DNA of 64,000 nt from Macrotis lagotis (GCF_037893015.1 NC_133666.1:256004294-256068293); one strand, 5' to 3'. Positions 10,915 through 23,156 are shown, counted from the first letter of the stretch. Numbers and translations: made by a program. Notes: generated from the sequence alone by a model not told the origin.

Positions 10915-11300
10915 TTGATGTCCACTTATCACCCAACTCTCAGCCATGACCCCAGAAAGTTATATCATGTGCAGTAGACAGATCTAGAAAACATGTTGGT
11001 GAACAGGCTAAACCAGGTTAAAGGTAACAAAAGTCCTCAAACCGGTCAGTGAGATGGGGGATATCTATTTCAAGTATGTTAACTTCCCCCTGAAGTGGCA
11101 CATTTAGAGCTGGATCAGACATCTAAGATGACAAGGTCATCCACTGCTTCCCGGCCCATTGGCAGTTTTGATTTTTGTCTTGCCACTGTATTTTGATAAC
11201 TCTGGAAGACAAAAGCTGACAACTTTGTGCAGTTCTGCCTCACTTAAATCTAATATACATGCAAGTCAAGACATCACGCCATTACTCACTGGCGGTCTTT
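10915..11300 (+). repeat. Composite SINE-type repeat body
   Basis: Contains ggcccattggcagttttgatttttgtcttgccactg, aaagctgacaactttgtgcagttctgcctcacttaaatctaat and gcaagtcaagacatcac, which parallel the 3' body of the composite SINE seen at 500-660. The full-length L1 was inserted at its downstream end. Confidence 0.5.
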
Positions 11301-11315
11301 AAAAACAAAAGATGA

Positions 11316-12087
11316 GAAAATTAAGGGCCAAGATGGTGGAGAGAAGACAGGCACAGTTCTAAAGTCTCCTGATCTCTTCCCCATCTATCACATGAAACAA
11401 ACCTCTTAAAAGAAATCCGAACCAGGAAACGCAGAAAGAAAAGCCAGGAGAGGAAAATCTACCTCAGGATTTGTCTCCCGTAGCAGCCTTGGCTGAGTAC
11501 CGGCAGGTGAGTCTGAGCTCCCAGGGAAGATCAGCTAGACCAACAGCTGAATCGGAACCGGGAGTCTGAGGGCCCGAGAGCCGGACCTGCTGGATCAGCG
11601 GTGGGGCTGGATGAAGGGGGCTTGGGTCCGCAGGGAAGCAGAGGCGCTGGTGTTGGGGCTGTCCCCCTGGAGCTTGGGGAAGGGGCCGCGGGGAGAGGTC
11701 TGGTGCAGGACAGCTGCGGACACCATCCCTGGGCTTCTCGGGTCTGAGAAACTCTGAGCCCACGCCTCCATTGCACTGAGGCCTCATACCAAACAAATGC
11801 AAATTATTTCTGCCTCAGGCCCAGGTGTGTGAGCAAAAGAACCAGCCCAGCTGAGGAATGACCTTAGGCCAGGGTAAAGCCCACCATTGATTGAAGGCAA
11901 AAGAATGCAATAGTTCCAATTCCCTCCCTCAAGCTAAGAGAGAAGGCCTTGCAACCAAGGTCACAGACACCCCAGAGAGGGCAACTAGCTCCTCCTACTG
12001 GCCAGCCAGAGAAACTGCACTCAGTAAAGCCTTTAGAGATCGCAAGCCCAGGTGAACCAGCCCCACCCAACTCAAGGTCTTAGCATA
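11316..12087 (+). promoter_or_regulatory. L1 5' UTR with internal promoter
   Basis: GC-rich with many CpGs between about 11460 and 11760, unlike the AT-rich surroundings. It starts with gggccaagatggtggag at 11325-11341; aagatgg is a YY1-type core placed at the very 5' end, as in human L1, where YY1 helps set the transcription start. Equivalence here is inference. Overlapping frames on the minus strand (11464-11802) are shadows of this GC-rich segment. Confidence 0.7.
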
Positions 12088-13087
12088 ATGAAGAAGGGTC
12101 AGCGGAAAGGTGGATCAATAGAAAAATTCCTGGAAGGGAAAGACCCCAACCCAGAGAGACCTGGAACCTCTGAGGAGAATACAATCTGGTCTCCAGCACA
12201 GAAAGACTTCCTCAAAGAAATAAGGAAGGAGTTTAAAAATCAACTGGAAAATTTGGGGGGAGACAATTAATACCTTGCAAAATGAGAATAATTCTCTCAG
12301 ATCCTCAAATGAGCAAATGCAAAAAGAAATTAATTCTCTCAAAACCTCAATTGGTCAAATGGAAAGCTCTTTCAAAAGTAGAATTGACCAATTGGAAAAG
12401 GTTAATGAAGAAAACTCCTCCCCCCCCCCCAAAATAATGGAGTCTACAGAAACTAATGACTCCACGAGACAGCAAGAGTCAGTTAAACAAAATCAAAAAA
12501 TAGAAAAAATAGAAGCAAATGTGAAATACCTCATCAACAAAACCACTGACCTCAAGAATAGATCGAGGAGGGGAAACCTGAAAATTATAGGACTTCCTGA
12601 AAACATTGAAGAGAAAAAAAGCCTGGACTTAATATTACAGGATCTAGTGATGGAAAACTGCCCTGACATCATGGAATCGGAGGGCAAAGTAGTTATTGAA
12701 AGAGTACATCGATCCCCACCAGAAAAAGATCCTAAAAGGAAAACACCAAGGAATGTTGTGGCCAAACTCCAGAACTATCAGATAAAAGAGAAAATCCTGC
12801 AAGCAGCCAGAAAGAAACAATTTAAATATCAAGGAGCCACAGTAAGGATCACACAGGACCTGGCTGCATCAACTTTAAGGGATCGAAGGGCCTGGAACGA
12901 GATATTTTGGAGAGCATGGGAGCTTGCAATGCAGCCAAGAATCTACTTTCCTGCAAAGCTGAGCCTTCTCTTCCAGGGAAAAAGATGGACATTTAACGAA
13001 ATGGAAGAATTCCAAAAATTTCTGATGAAAAGGCCAGAGCTAAACAGAAAATTTGGATATCAAACAGGAGGTTCAAGAGACACATGA
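12088..13087 (+). pseudogene. L1 ORF1 (RNA-binding chaperone), frameshifted
   Basis: ORF1p is the trimeric nucleic-acid chaperone of the L1 particle. The start at 12088 gives a lysine-rich N-terminus (MKKGQRKGG) that runs to a stop at 12270. From about 12272 another frame continues to 13087, so a 1-nt indel near 12255-12275, beside a G6 run, splits the ORF. The downstream piece (270 residues) has a heptad-like coiled coil over roughly its first 90 residues, then an RRM start at NLKIIGLPEN and a C-terminal domain with PRNVVAKLQNYQIKEKILQAAR-type basic residues. A C10 run at 12421-12430 sits inside the coiled coil. Total length of about 330 codons is typical of mammalian ORF1p. Confidence 0.9.
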
Positions 13088-13902
13088 AAAGGTAAAAAAG
13101 GGGGGCGCGGTAAAAGGAAAAAAAATGCAATCCAGCAAGTTGAAACTGGCTATATCCCAGCATGGGGGGCGGGGGGTAGAGACTCTCATAAATCCTGAGA
13201 ATCCTGAGAAATGTAACTCTAACAGAGAGAATATACCTAGCCAGAAATGCTGGGCATCCATGACCTATCCATGAGACTGATATCTAATGGGATGTAACTG
13301 GCTTTAACTCCACTGGGGAGAAAGACTCTAATAACTCTCAGGAATTTGGACTCTATTCAACAGAATATACTGAACTAGAAGGGTCAGACACTCAGAATTT
13401 TCTATGACTTAGATAGAATGATCTAAAAAAAATACACTACCTCCCTAAAAAGGGGGACAGGAAAGAGACGGGAGGAGGGAGGGGATTGAATGGGACAAAT
13501 CTCATTACACAAAGAGGTACAAAAAACCTATGGTAATAGAGGGGAAGAAGGGAGTAGAGGAGAAACACCTGAATCTTCTTCTCATCAGACTTGGCTTAAA
13601 GTCAACCTACACATACTCAGTTAACTTATAAAACATCTAACCTTTCAAGAAGTAAAAGGGGAAAAAGGGAGGGGGGACAGAGAAAGGAAAGGGGAGTGGA
13701 GGAAATAAGGGGAAATAACAAAAGGAAGGGAAGGGAACAGGGAAAGGGGAAAGAAAGGGGAGGGAGTGATATAGGAGGGCAAACACACTGAAGGGGATGG
13801 TATTCAAAAACAAAATACTGGGGAATATGGATAAAAGGGGGGGGGAAAGGGGGAAAAATACAAACAGAGGGAAGATAGCACAGAGGGCAATAAAGAATTA
13901 GT
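13088..13902 (+). other. L1 inter-ORF spacer, strongly purine-rich
   Basis: About 0.8 kb separates the ORF1 stop from the ORF2 endonuclease, against tens of bases in human L1. From about 13440 to 13890 the plus strand is mostly A and G, with many runs of three or more G. No open frame of note. It could affect translation of ORF2 or form unusual DNA or RNA structure; that is inference. Confidence 0.8.
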
Positions 13903-16900
13903 AATCATAACCTTAAATGTGAATGGGATGAACTCTCCCTTAAAAAGTAAGCAAATAGCAGAGTGGATTAAAAACCAGAATCCTACAATATGCTGCTTAC
14001 AAGAAACTCATTTGAAGCAGAGAGAGATACATATAGAGTAAAGGTAAAAGGTTGGAGCAAAATATATTTTGGTTCAGCTGAAGTAAAAAAAGCAGGGGTA
14101 GCAATCCTTATCTCAGACAAAGCAGCAGCAAAAATAGATAGTGTTAAAAGAGATAAGGAAGGAAACTTTATCCTCCTAAATGGTACCATAGACAATAAAG
14201 TCATTTCAATATTGAATATATATGCACCCAGTGGGACAGCATCCATATTCTTAGAGGAGAAGCTGAAAGAATTACAGGAAGACATAGACAGCAAAACTCT
14301 ACTAGTAGGAGACCTCAACCTCCCACTATCAGATCTAGATAAATCAAATCATAAAACAAACAAGAAAGAAATTAGGGAGGTAAATAGATTGTTAGAAAAA
14401 TTAGATAATGGTAGACTTATGGAGGAAACTGAATGGGGATAGGAAGGAATATACCTTTTTCTCTGCAGTACATGGAACTTATACAAAAAATGACCATGTA
14501 CTAGGATATAAAAACCTAATGATCAACTGCAGAAAGGCAGAAATAGTGAATACATCTTTCCCAGAACATAATGCAATAAAAGTCATATGCAATACTGGGC
14601 CAAGGAGATATAGACCCAGAGCAAATTGGAAACTGAATAACCTCATCTTAAAAAATGAGTGGACCAAAAAACAAATTATAGAAAGAATTAACCATTTTAT
14701 CCTAGATAATGATAATAATGAAACAACATACCAAAATCTATGGGATTCATTCAAAGCAACTCTCAGGGGATATATTATAGCTCTAAATGCTTATATGAAT
14801 AAATTGGAGAAAGAGGAAATCAATGAACTAAACATGCAACTAAAACAATTAGAGAAAGAACAAATCAAAAAACCCCAATCAAATACCAAATTAGAAATTT
14901 TAAAAATCAAAGGAGAAATTAATAAAATAGAAAGCAAAAAAACTATTGAATTAATAAATAAAACCAAAAGTTGGTATTATGAAAAAACCAATAAAATTGA
15001 TAAACCTCTGGTCAATTTGATTAAAAAAAAGAAAGAAGAAAACCAAATTGCTAGTATTATAAATGAAAAAGGTGAACTCACCACCAAATGAGGAGGAAAT
15101 TAAAGTAATAATTCAAAATTATTTTGCCCAACTTTATGCCAATAAATTTGATAATCTAAGTGAAATGGATGAATATTTACAAAAATATAAGTTGCCCAGG
15201 TTAAATGAAGAAGAGATTAAATACCTGAACAACCCTATCTCAGAAAAAGAAATTCAACAAGCCATTAGTGAACTCCTTAAAAAACAATCTCCAGGGCCTG
15301 ATGGATTCACAAGTGAATTCTACCAAACATTCAAGGAACAATTGATTCCAATCCTATATAAACTCTTTGGAAAAATAGGGAAAGATGGAACTCTGCCTAA
15401 CTCTTTCTATGAAACCAATATGGTACTGCTACCTAAACCAGGAAGAGTTAAAACAGAGAAAGAAAATTATAAACCTATTTCCCTCATGAATATAGATGCA
15501 AAAATCCTAAATAAAATCTTAGCAAAACGACTACAACAAGTCATCACTAGGATAATACATTATGATCAAGTAGGATTTATTCCAGGAATGCAGGGTTGGT
15601 TCAATATTATGAAAACTGTTAGTATACTCAATTATATCAATAACCAAACTATCAGAAACCATATGATCATATCAATAGATGCTGAAAAAGCTTTTGACAA
15701 AATACAGCACCCATTCCTATTAAAAACACTAGAGAGTGTAGGAATAAATGGACTGTTCCTTAAAATAATGAGCAGTATCTATCTGAAACAAGCATTATAC
15801 TCAATGGGGAGAGGCTAGAGGCATTCCCAATAAGATCAGGGGTTAAACAAGGGTGCCCATTATCACCACTACTATTCAATATTGTATTAGAAATGTTAGC
15901 ATCATCAATTAGAGAAGAAAAAGAAATTAAAGGAATTAGAATTGGGAAGGAAGAGACAAAACTGTCACTATTCGCAGATGACATGATGGTCTACCTAGAG
16001 AATCCCAAGAAATCATCTAAAAAACTACAGGAAACAATTAGCAATTTTAGCAAAGTTGCAGGTTATAAAATAAACCCCCATAAATCCTCAACTTTCCTAT
16101 ATATGACTAGCAAGAAACAGCAGGAAGAGCTAGAAAGAGAAATTCCATTCAAAGTAACCTCAGATAGTGTAAAATACTTGAGAGTCTATTTGCCAAGACA
16201 GACTCAGAATCTTTTTGAAAACAATTATAAAACACTTCTCACACAAATTAAATCAGATTTAAATAACTGGGCAAATATCAACTGCTCATGGATAGGTAGA
16301 GCTAATATAATAAAAATGACAATTCTACCAAAACTAAACTGTTTAGTGCCCTACCAATAAAAATTCCAAAAAATTACTTTAATGAGCTAGAAAAAATTGT
16401 AAGTAAATTCATATGGAGAAATAAAAAGTCAAGAATTTCCAGGAGCTTAATGAAAAAAAAATGCAAACGAAGGTGGCTTAGCACTACCAGATCTAAAATT
16501 ATATTATAAAGCATCAGTCATCAAAACTGTTTGGTATTGGCTAAGAAATAGAGTGGTGGACCAGTGGAATAGACTAGGTGTAAAATCAGGAGAGGATTAT
16601 AGTAATCTGTTGTTTGATAAACCCAAAGAGTCAGGCCACCGGGATAAAAACTCCCTCTTTGATAAAAACTGCTGGGATAATTGGAAGCTAGTATGGAAGA
16701 AACTTAGACTAGACCAACACCTCACACCCTTTACCAAGATAAGATCCAAATGGTTACAGGATATAGACATAAAAAACAATACTATAAGCAAATTAGAAGA
16801 TCAAGGACTAGTCTACCTGTCAGATCTATGGAAAGGGGAACAGTTTATGACTAAGGAAGAGTTGGAGAACATCACTAAAAACCAATTAGATGATTTTGAT

Positions 16901-17784
16901 TACATTAAATTAAAAAGGTCCTGCACAGGTAAAACCAATGTAATCAAAATCAGAAGAAAAGTAGTAAATTGGGAAACAATCTTTACAACTAATGATTCTG
17001 ACAAAGGACTCATTTCTAAAATATACAGAGAACTGAGTCATATTTTTAAAACAAAAAGCCATTCCCCAATTGACAAATGGTCAAAGGATATGCAAAGGCA
17101 ATTTACAGATGAGGAGATCAAACAATCCATAGCCATATGAAAAAATGCTCTAAATCATTAATTATTAGAGAAATGCAAATTAAAGCTTCGTTGAGGTACC
17201 ACCTCACACCTCTCAGATTGGCCAGTATGACCAGGAAGGATAATGATCATTGTTGGAAGGGATGTGGGAAATCTGGGACACTATTACACTGTTGGTGGAG
17301 CTGTGAACTCATCCAACCCTTCTGGAGAGCTATTTGGAACTATGCCCAAAGGGCAACAAAAATGTGCATACCCTTTGATCCAGCAATACCACTACTGGGT
17401 CTATACCCTGAAGAGATGAGGAAAAAGGGTAAAAACATTACTTGTACAAAAATATTTATAGCAGCCCTGTTTGTGGTAGCAAAGAATTGGAAATCCAGTA
17501 AATGTCCTTCAATTGGGGAATGGTTTAGCAAACTGTGGTATATGTATGTCATGGAATACTATTGTTCTATTAGAAATCAGGAGGGACGGGATTTCAGGGA
17601 AACCTGGAGGGATTTGCATGAACTGATGCTGAGTGAGATAAGCAGAACCAGAAAAACACTGTATACCCTAACAGCAACATGGGAGAGATGTTCAACCTTG
17701 AAGGACTTGCTCATTCCATCAGCGCAACAATTGGGAACAATTTTTGGCTGTCTGCAAAGGAGAGTACCATCTGTATCCAGATAA
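13903..17784 (+). pseudogene. L1 ORF2 (endonuclease / reverse transcriptase), multiply frameshifted
   Basis: ORF2p nicks the target DNA and reverse-transcribes the RNA. Endonuclease: ITLNVNGMNSP at about 13906 and LQETH near 13999, a frameshift and stop at about 14035, GDLNLPLSDLD near 14310, then SAVHGTYTKNDHVLG near 14463-14510 after a further shift near 14405-14440, and EHNAI where the usual SDH-type catalytic motif falls. A stop at 15089-15091 precedes the reverse-transcriptase block: [25 protein letters not shown] and, after another break near 15815, FADDMMVYL (about 15969-15995). After more breaks near 16360 and 17137 comes the C-terminal cysteine-rich motif CWKGCGKSGTLLHCWWSC near 17250-17310. 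The end at 17784 fits the family. There is no ATG just upstream of 13903. Confidence 0.93.
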
Positions 17785-18071
17785 GGAGCTGTGGAGTTTG
17801 AACAAAGTACAAGGACTATTCCCTTTAATTCAGAAAAAAAAACCCAGATGTCTTATGGTTTGATCTGGTTACCTCTGAGAATTCTGTTCTCTTTAAGGAT
17901 ATGATTTCTCTCTCATCACACCCAATTTGGATCGAGGTACAACATGGAAACAAAGTAAAGACTGATGGAGTGCTATCTGTGGGGTGGGGGTGGGGGAGGG
18001 AAGCAAGATTGGGGGAAAACTGTAAAACTCAAATAATATCTTTAATAAAAATTAAAAAAATAAATAAAGAA
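17785..18071 (+). other. L1 3' UTR with G-rich tract and A-rich tail
   Basis: Holds ggggtgggggtgggggaggg near 17980-18000, the kind of 3' UTR G-rich tract found in mammalian L1s. It ends in ctcaaataatatctttaataaaaattaaaaaaa. The antisense of this end marks other L1 copies in the window. Confidence 0.85.
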
Positions 18072-18086
18072 AAAAACAAAAGATGA

Positions 18087-19260
18087 ACAATGAATGAATA
18101 AATTTATATTAGTCATTTTGTTTTTTCATTTTTAGTCAAAAGATAATTCTACTTGTCAGAGAAAAAAGAAGCAAAATAAGAAGGAATTTCTTCCTTCTCT
18201 CTGTCATTCTTCATAATCATATGCATGCTGAGATTGCAGTCCTTTTAAACATACTCTTCTTTTTTCCACTATAGTTGATATCTAGGTCCCTGTTTTTTGG
18301 TTTAGTTTCACTCCCCAATTTCAACTTACTCTGAGATTTAAACTCCTGATATCTTTATAGGATCAATCCTTACATTGATTATTTATCCTTATTTCCATTT
18401 TCCATAAATATCTTTTAAAAATCCAAGACTAGTGAGATTTGCATGCCTTCAGATTAGTATATTTATGTAATTCCCATTTTTTTCTTGCTCACTGGAATTC
18501 TATTACCTTGAATCATAATACTCATACTGTATCTTCAGAATTTCATTCCTGAGAGCATTTCATCTCTCTTGAAATGAGTTGCCTTATAGAATTTTGAATC
18601 CATTTGTTTTAGGAGTAAGATCCTAATCTCTTTTTCCTTATGCCTATTAGACTAATTTATAATTACAATATATTTAAACCACACTTGAGACCTAATTGAT
18701 TTGACACTAAAGGTTTGGGTTAACAATATCACTTCCAGATCTCCTAAGAAGGATGTAAGAAAGACAGGCTCTCTCAAATTCTTGGTTGGTGCCAATAATA
18801 GGCAATTCAGAGGCAGGAGAGCCATAATGGGTGATGTTCTCATTGCATATACTTGCTGAATATCCTTCCCCTTCTATAACTGAGTAAAACTCCTTTTGTT
18901 AATTAATGATCTATGACTGCCTCATTTCAGTCCAAGATTACTGCTAAACTATTTGGGGAACTAATCTGAGGGAGGTTCAGTATAGAATAGCGGATCTTAT
19001 CTATTCTTTCTCTGAATGCTTTGAAATTTGTTCTCCTAAGATCTGAGGTACATGTCAGACCATGGTTTATTTTTTTCTCTCTTCTATCACAAAATCTTGA
19101 ATAGATCATTGATTTCTCCCCTAGATTCCCATTATTTCCATTCTTGCCATCATTTTCTTCCTGTTGATGAGGATCAGAACCAGAGAAGAATTTCCCTTGT
19201 TGGGTCCTCTGCCTTTTTAAAGATGAAATCTTTAAAACAAGTAAAGCAGTTATCAACTAC
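18087..19260. other. AT-rich intergenic, old repeat scraps
   Basis: A phrase near 18275 (gatatctaggtccctgtttt) recurs near 19573 as gatatctaagtccctgtttt, showing shared old repeat content that I cannot name. The overlapping frames at 18927-19351 show no domain. Confidence 0.35.
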
Positions 19261-19269
19261 TATACCTTT

Positions 19270-19292
19270 AAGAGAGAGAGAGAGAGAGAGGA
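19270..19292. repeat. (GA)n microsatellite
   Basis: About ten ag dinucleotides in a row. Confidence 0.9.
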
Positions 19293-20489
19293 GACAGATC
19301 GATAAAGCTCCTATAGATGTCCAGATAATAATATCCATCACTTTTTCATAATGCCTCCATCACAGTGTTTCCTGAATTCATTTATTTGCTTTTTCTATTC
19401 TGGTGGTTTTTAGCATACTCTGTTGACAATATTCCTTCTATTTCTATACCCACTGATCTCTGTCCTAAGTCTCATTCTTCCAAGTGTCAGGAAAAACAAA
19501 GAAGTCAAATTATGTCTTTGAATTAGGATTTATAGTTCATTCTTCTTGTTACCTATGCATTATATAATCATCTATTGATATCTAAGTCCCTGTTTTATCT
19601 TTTTTTCTTGAATTTTGCCACCTTTGAAACTCTAAGTATCTCCACTGTTAGATTTCAAAGCTACTTCTACTTCCTCTCTAACATGGTGAGCATAAATAAG
19701 CATCTAATTCCTTCCTGCTCTTTCTTTCTTTCTTTTTTTTAAAGTTTACATTCCTTTTGATTAGATATGACATACTCTAGACAAAAAAAAATTTACCAGC
19801 CCTTGTTTGGGGTCAAAAACAGAGAAAACACCCTGTCATTCCTATATTCCTGTATTATGGTCTAGAAATCCAAGTCTCTTTCTCCAGACACCATCTTCTT
19901 AATCTGCTGATTGCTTCTACAATTTGTCCTTCTCTTCTGAATCTCTTGCCTTTAAGGGAAAATCATGATGAAAATGCCACTTATGTCCCTAAGGCAATCA
20001 CTTTCTTCCCCATGATTATGTGTTACCTTTCATATATTTTGCATTGCAGTCAAACTGGACTACTGTTTCCCAAATTTGATAGTTCATCCCTTGTCCCTGT
20101 GTATTGATAGCGGCTTTAAATGTACTCCTTTTCATATCTCCATCTCTGCGTCTGTATCTTCCTCCAAGGTTCAAATCATATACCACTTTTCCTGGATGCC
20201 CTTCTTCGTAGCTAACCCCATACTGTCCCCAAATCTGTAGAACTCTTCATCAACTCATTTGTATTTGTTTATCTGTTCTCATATCTATGATATTGTGTGA
20301 TTGTGAGCAGGACTTGTTTTTTTTTTATCTTGGTCTTCCCCACATCTAACTATTTTTTAAAATTAAATTGTAGGGTAGATTCCTTGCCAGGAAATTACAG
20401 GAGCAGGGCAACTTTTCAAAAAGTTCAGGATTTGAGGGATCTAATAAATTCTCATTCATCCCCCTAAAATTGTCCAGTAATTAGTAATC
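19293..20489 (-). mobile_element. Diffuse old LINE-derived sequence (CR1/L3- and L2-like)
   Basis: Two internal echoes support repeat origin. First, cacctttgaaactctaagtatctcc...actgttag at about 19620 recurs near 21658. Second, aatctgctgattgcttctac...cttctcttctgaat...catgatgaaaatg at 19905-19976 recurs as aatctgctgctctcttcc...cttctctgaaa...catgatgaaaaca at 26211-26286. An L2-like segment (aggttcaaatcatatacc...ttttcctggatgcccttcttc) lies at 20165-20215. Boundaries are uncertain. Confidence 0.4.
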
Positions 20490-20639
20490 CATTATCAGTC
20501 AATAGATAAACAAGCATTTTTAAAAATACTTTGTTCCAAGCACTCTGGCAAACCTTGGGGATACAAAGAAAAAGCAAGGGAAAAAAATCTCTACTGTAAA
20601 GAAGATTACATTCTAGTTGGAATGATAACAGGTCCCATT
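20490..20639 (+). repeat. Medium-reiteration repeat fragment
   Basis: Shows agtcaatagataaacaagcattt...gttccaagcactctggcaaacc...ggggatacaaagaaaaagc...attacattctagttgg. The same order recurs at 45.33-45.95 kb and in part near 21.02-21.13 kb, so it is a dispersed repeat; I cannot name the family. Confidence 0.5.
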
Positions 20640-21030
20640 CTACTTGCGATGGCTTTAATTGTTAAGGAAGTTTTCCTTTTATTGATTCAAAAATCTGGTT
20701 TTCTGCCACTTCTATCCATTGTTTCTAGTTCTGCTCTTTAGGAACGAATAGGACAAGTGCAATCCCTACTCTAAATGATAACCCTTCAGATATATGAAGA
20801 TAAGCTATTATCTACCCCATTAGTAAGTATTCTATTCCCTCCTTCTTTTAACAGTCCTGTGTGGCAAATTCTCCTTTCAACAGTATAGTGATCCTACTCT
20901 AGACATTCTTGTGTTCTAGCTTATCTATCCTTTCCCCAAATATGATGCTTAGAACTGAACACGATACTATACCAACCAGAGAGGGACATAATACAATGGG
21001 GTTGTACGTCTTTCATTGTAAACATTAACC
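20640..21030 (-). mobile_element. CR1/L3-type LINE 3' end, antisense
   Basis: Antisense order of the same element seen in sense at 1.1-1.58 kb: cagatatatgaagataagctattatctacccc (antisense of the 'gtcttcaa' block), then ttctagcttatctatcc, ccaaatatgatgcttagaactgaacacgatac and accaaccagagaggga. Confidence 0.6.
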
Positions 21031-21479
21031 AATCAATCAAAATGTATGCAAGCTTGATGTCAGGCACTATGCTAGATACAGAGGATGGAAATATAAAAGT
21101 TTACTTCTAAGTGAAGAGATATAAAGCATATAGAAAACTGAGACAACATCGACCTTAGTCATGTGTCCATGCCTTTCACTACCAAGGAAGGGGTCTATAA
21201 TTAGATATATGGGGGTTTGTAAACTTGGATAGAAAAAAATCACAACATGATTTCAATGTAATTTCCAATATAATTGGAATCTATGTATCTTATTTTATAC
21301 ATTTAAAAGCATTATTCTGGTAAGGGGTTTATTACATCCAAAATCAAATATAAAATGTTCTCTTTCTATCTTTTCAGTCTTCTAATACCTTTTCCCTTCA
21401 ACATATTTTGTAATCAGTGATACTTTCCCATGTTCCTAGAACAAAACATTATATTTTCTGATTGGACATTGTAACAGGC

Positions 21480-21492
21480 TCCCCCCCCCCCC
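21480..21492. repeat. C homopolymer run
   Basis: About twelve consecutive C. Confidence 0.9.
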
Positions 21493-21734
21493 ATAGCCAG
21501 AGTTTTTTCTCCCCTTCATCTTCACTGCCTAATTCCCCTTGGCTTCCTTTTGAGCCTCTGTTAATGTTGCACCTGCTACAAGAAGAATTTTTCAGTCCTC
21601 CATTTTGGTGCCTTCCCTTTGAGATTAACCCCAGTTTATGTTGTGGATATTTTTACCACCTTTGAAACTCTAGGTATCCCTACTGTTAGTCTTCTTGCTA
21701 TTGTATTTTTATCTCTTTTGCATGCTATCTTCCC

Positions 21735-21860
21735 TATTAGACTCTGAGTTCCTTGAGATTAAGGAATGTTTTTTCCTTTTCTTTGTATTTCCCAGGGATT
21801 AGCACAGTGTCTGTCAGGCAGAAGGCTCTTACTAAATAATAACTGACTGACTAGACTGCC
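21735..21860 (+). mobile_element. L2 LINE 3' end
   Basis: Has ttagactctgagttccttgagattaagga, tttgtatttcccagggattagcacagtgtctgtcaggc and actaaataataactgactgact, the usual L2 3' order. Confidence 0.65.
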
Positions 21861-22249
21861 CAAGGATCCCAGTATAAAAGGAACCCCTGAAATAAACACG
21901 AAGTAACTTTAGAGAGGAAAGAATTAGTAGTGGTATAGAGCAAAGGCCTCAGAAAGGCAGAGATGTTGCTTATCACTGGAAATGAGTCCAGGTCGAGTAT
22001 TAGCCTGTAACTGCATTAGCTTTTTTGGTTGATAATTTGTACTGAGTTTGCATGTCACTAAAATCCTCACATGAGTTACTGTCACTAGTCAAACCTCTCC
22101 CTGACTTGTGGGTGAAGCTGACTTTATTTTTATATAAATGTAGAACTTTTGATTTAAATCTATTGAATTTTTGTTTTGGATTCAACCCTCTTGTTCTAGT
22201 CAAAATCTTAACTGACTGTAAATCTTCCATCCAAACTATGCTTCCTGAC
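21861..22249. other. Intergenic, nothing recognised
   Basis: The overlapping short frames at 22000-22255 on both strands have no motif. Confidence 0.35.
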
Positions 22250-22870
22250 CCCTAGCTGCCCACTGGATACCACAAGTCAATAGTACGAATGTTAAATAGG
22301 ACTAGACCAAGATGCTGATTTCTATGGTACAAATCAAGGACTGATTTCGGCACCCTTCTAGATACTTCTGTCCTGGTTGTTCTCAAACCCTTAATGATGA
22401 CTCTTTGAGATGAGATAATCAATCAAACCTGATTCCACCTAACAGTAATATTATCTAGCCCACATCTCTTCAACTTGACCACAAGTTTGACTTGCTGAAA
22501 TTCAGGAATACTGTGATATGAAAGTTTCCTTATTTATCAGTTTAGTAATGTATCAAAAAAGAAAATGAAGTTAGATTAGATTTGCATTTTCTACTCTGGA
22601 TGGAGCAATACCAACTATTAGTGATCACCACTTTCCTTTCTAAATGTCCATAAATTATAACTTTAATAATATGTTCTTTAAAAAAACCATTGAGGAATAG
22701 GTTAAGCTCCCTGACCTCTTTCCTTTTTAAAAAAATCAGGATATATTCTAGTCTTGTGATATATAATCATTCTCAACAATTATTCAAAAATAATTGATAA
22801 TACCTCAAACAATTTCATCGACCTATTTTTTAATAATCCAAAACATAGTTTGTCAGGATCTCAACTCCTT
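22250..22870 (-). mobile_element. CR1/L3-type LINE reverse-transcriptase region, antisense
   Basis: In reverse complement the order (tttttaaaaaggaaagaggtcagggagc, a long variable part, then the region complementary to gattccacctaacagtaatattatctagcc and caacttgaccacaagtttgacttgctgaaattca) fits the CR1/L3 reverse-transcriptase segment. It is too mutated to translate. Confidence 0.5.
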
Positions 22871-22979
22871 AAGGGCAGTTAAATAAGTTATCAGTTGAAT
22901 CTATTTACAATCTATAAACCTTATTTATCTTGGTTTCAACTTTATATTAACTTCAGAGAAATCAGGAAGGATGAGGATT

Positions 22980-23156
22980 AAAAATTACCATTAAGGAGCA
23001 GGTAGGTGGCACTGTGGTTAAGAGCATTGGCCCTGGTGTCACGAGGACCTGAGTTCAAATTTGACTTCAGACACTTAATAATTACCTAGCTGTGTGACCT
23101 GGGGCAAGTCACTTAATCCCATTGCCTTGAAAAAAAATCCCAAAAATTACCATTAA
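22980..23156 (+). mobile_element. Short marsupial SINE, perfect 15-bp target duplication
   Basis: Body 22995-23141. AAAAATTACCATTAA flanks it at 22980-22994 and 23142-23156. The head reads gagcaggtaggtggcactgtgg, a divergent A box. Confidence 0.9.

Larger units (their letters stand above)
11301..18086 (+). mobile_element. Nearly full-length L1 with 15-bp target duplication
   Basis: The element occupies 11316-18071. Identical direct repeats AAAAACAAAAGATGA lie at 11301-11315 and 18072-18086. The order is 5' UTR, ORF1, an inter-ORF spacer of about 0.8 kb, ORF2 with endonuclease, reverse transcriptase and cysteine-rich end, 3' UTR with a G-rich purine tract, and an A-rich tail. L1 is an autonomous non-LTR retrotransposon that copies itself, and SINEs in trans, by target-primed reverse transcription. 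The perfect duplication and long alignable ORF2 blocks imply it is younger than the other L1 copies here. Both ORFs carry frameshifts, so this copy is dead. Confidence 0.95.

Noticed and set aside
11464-11802. 112-residue minus-strand frame in GC-rich DNA
   Set aside because: Lies in the L1 5' UTR. GC-rich sequence has few stops and the frame has no domain.
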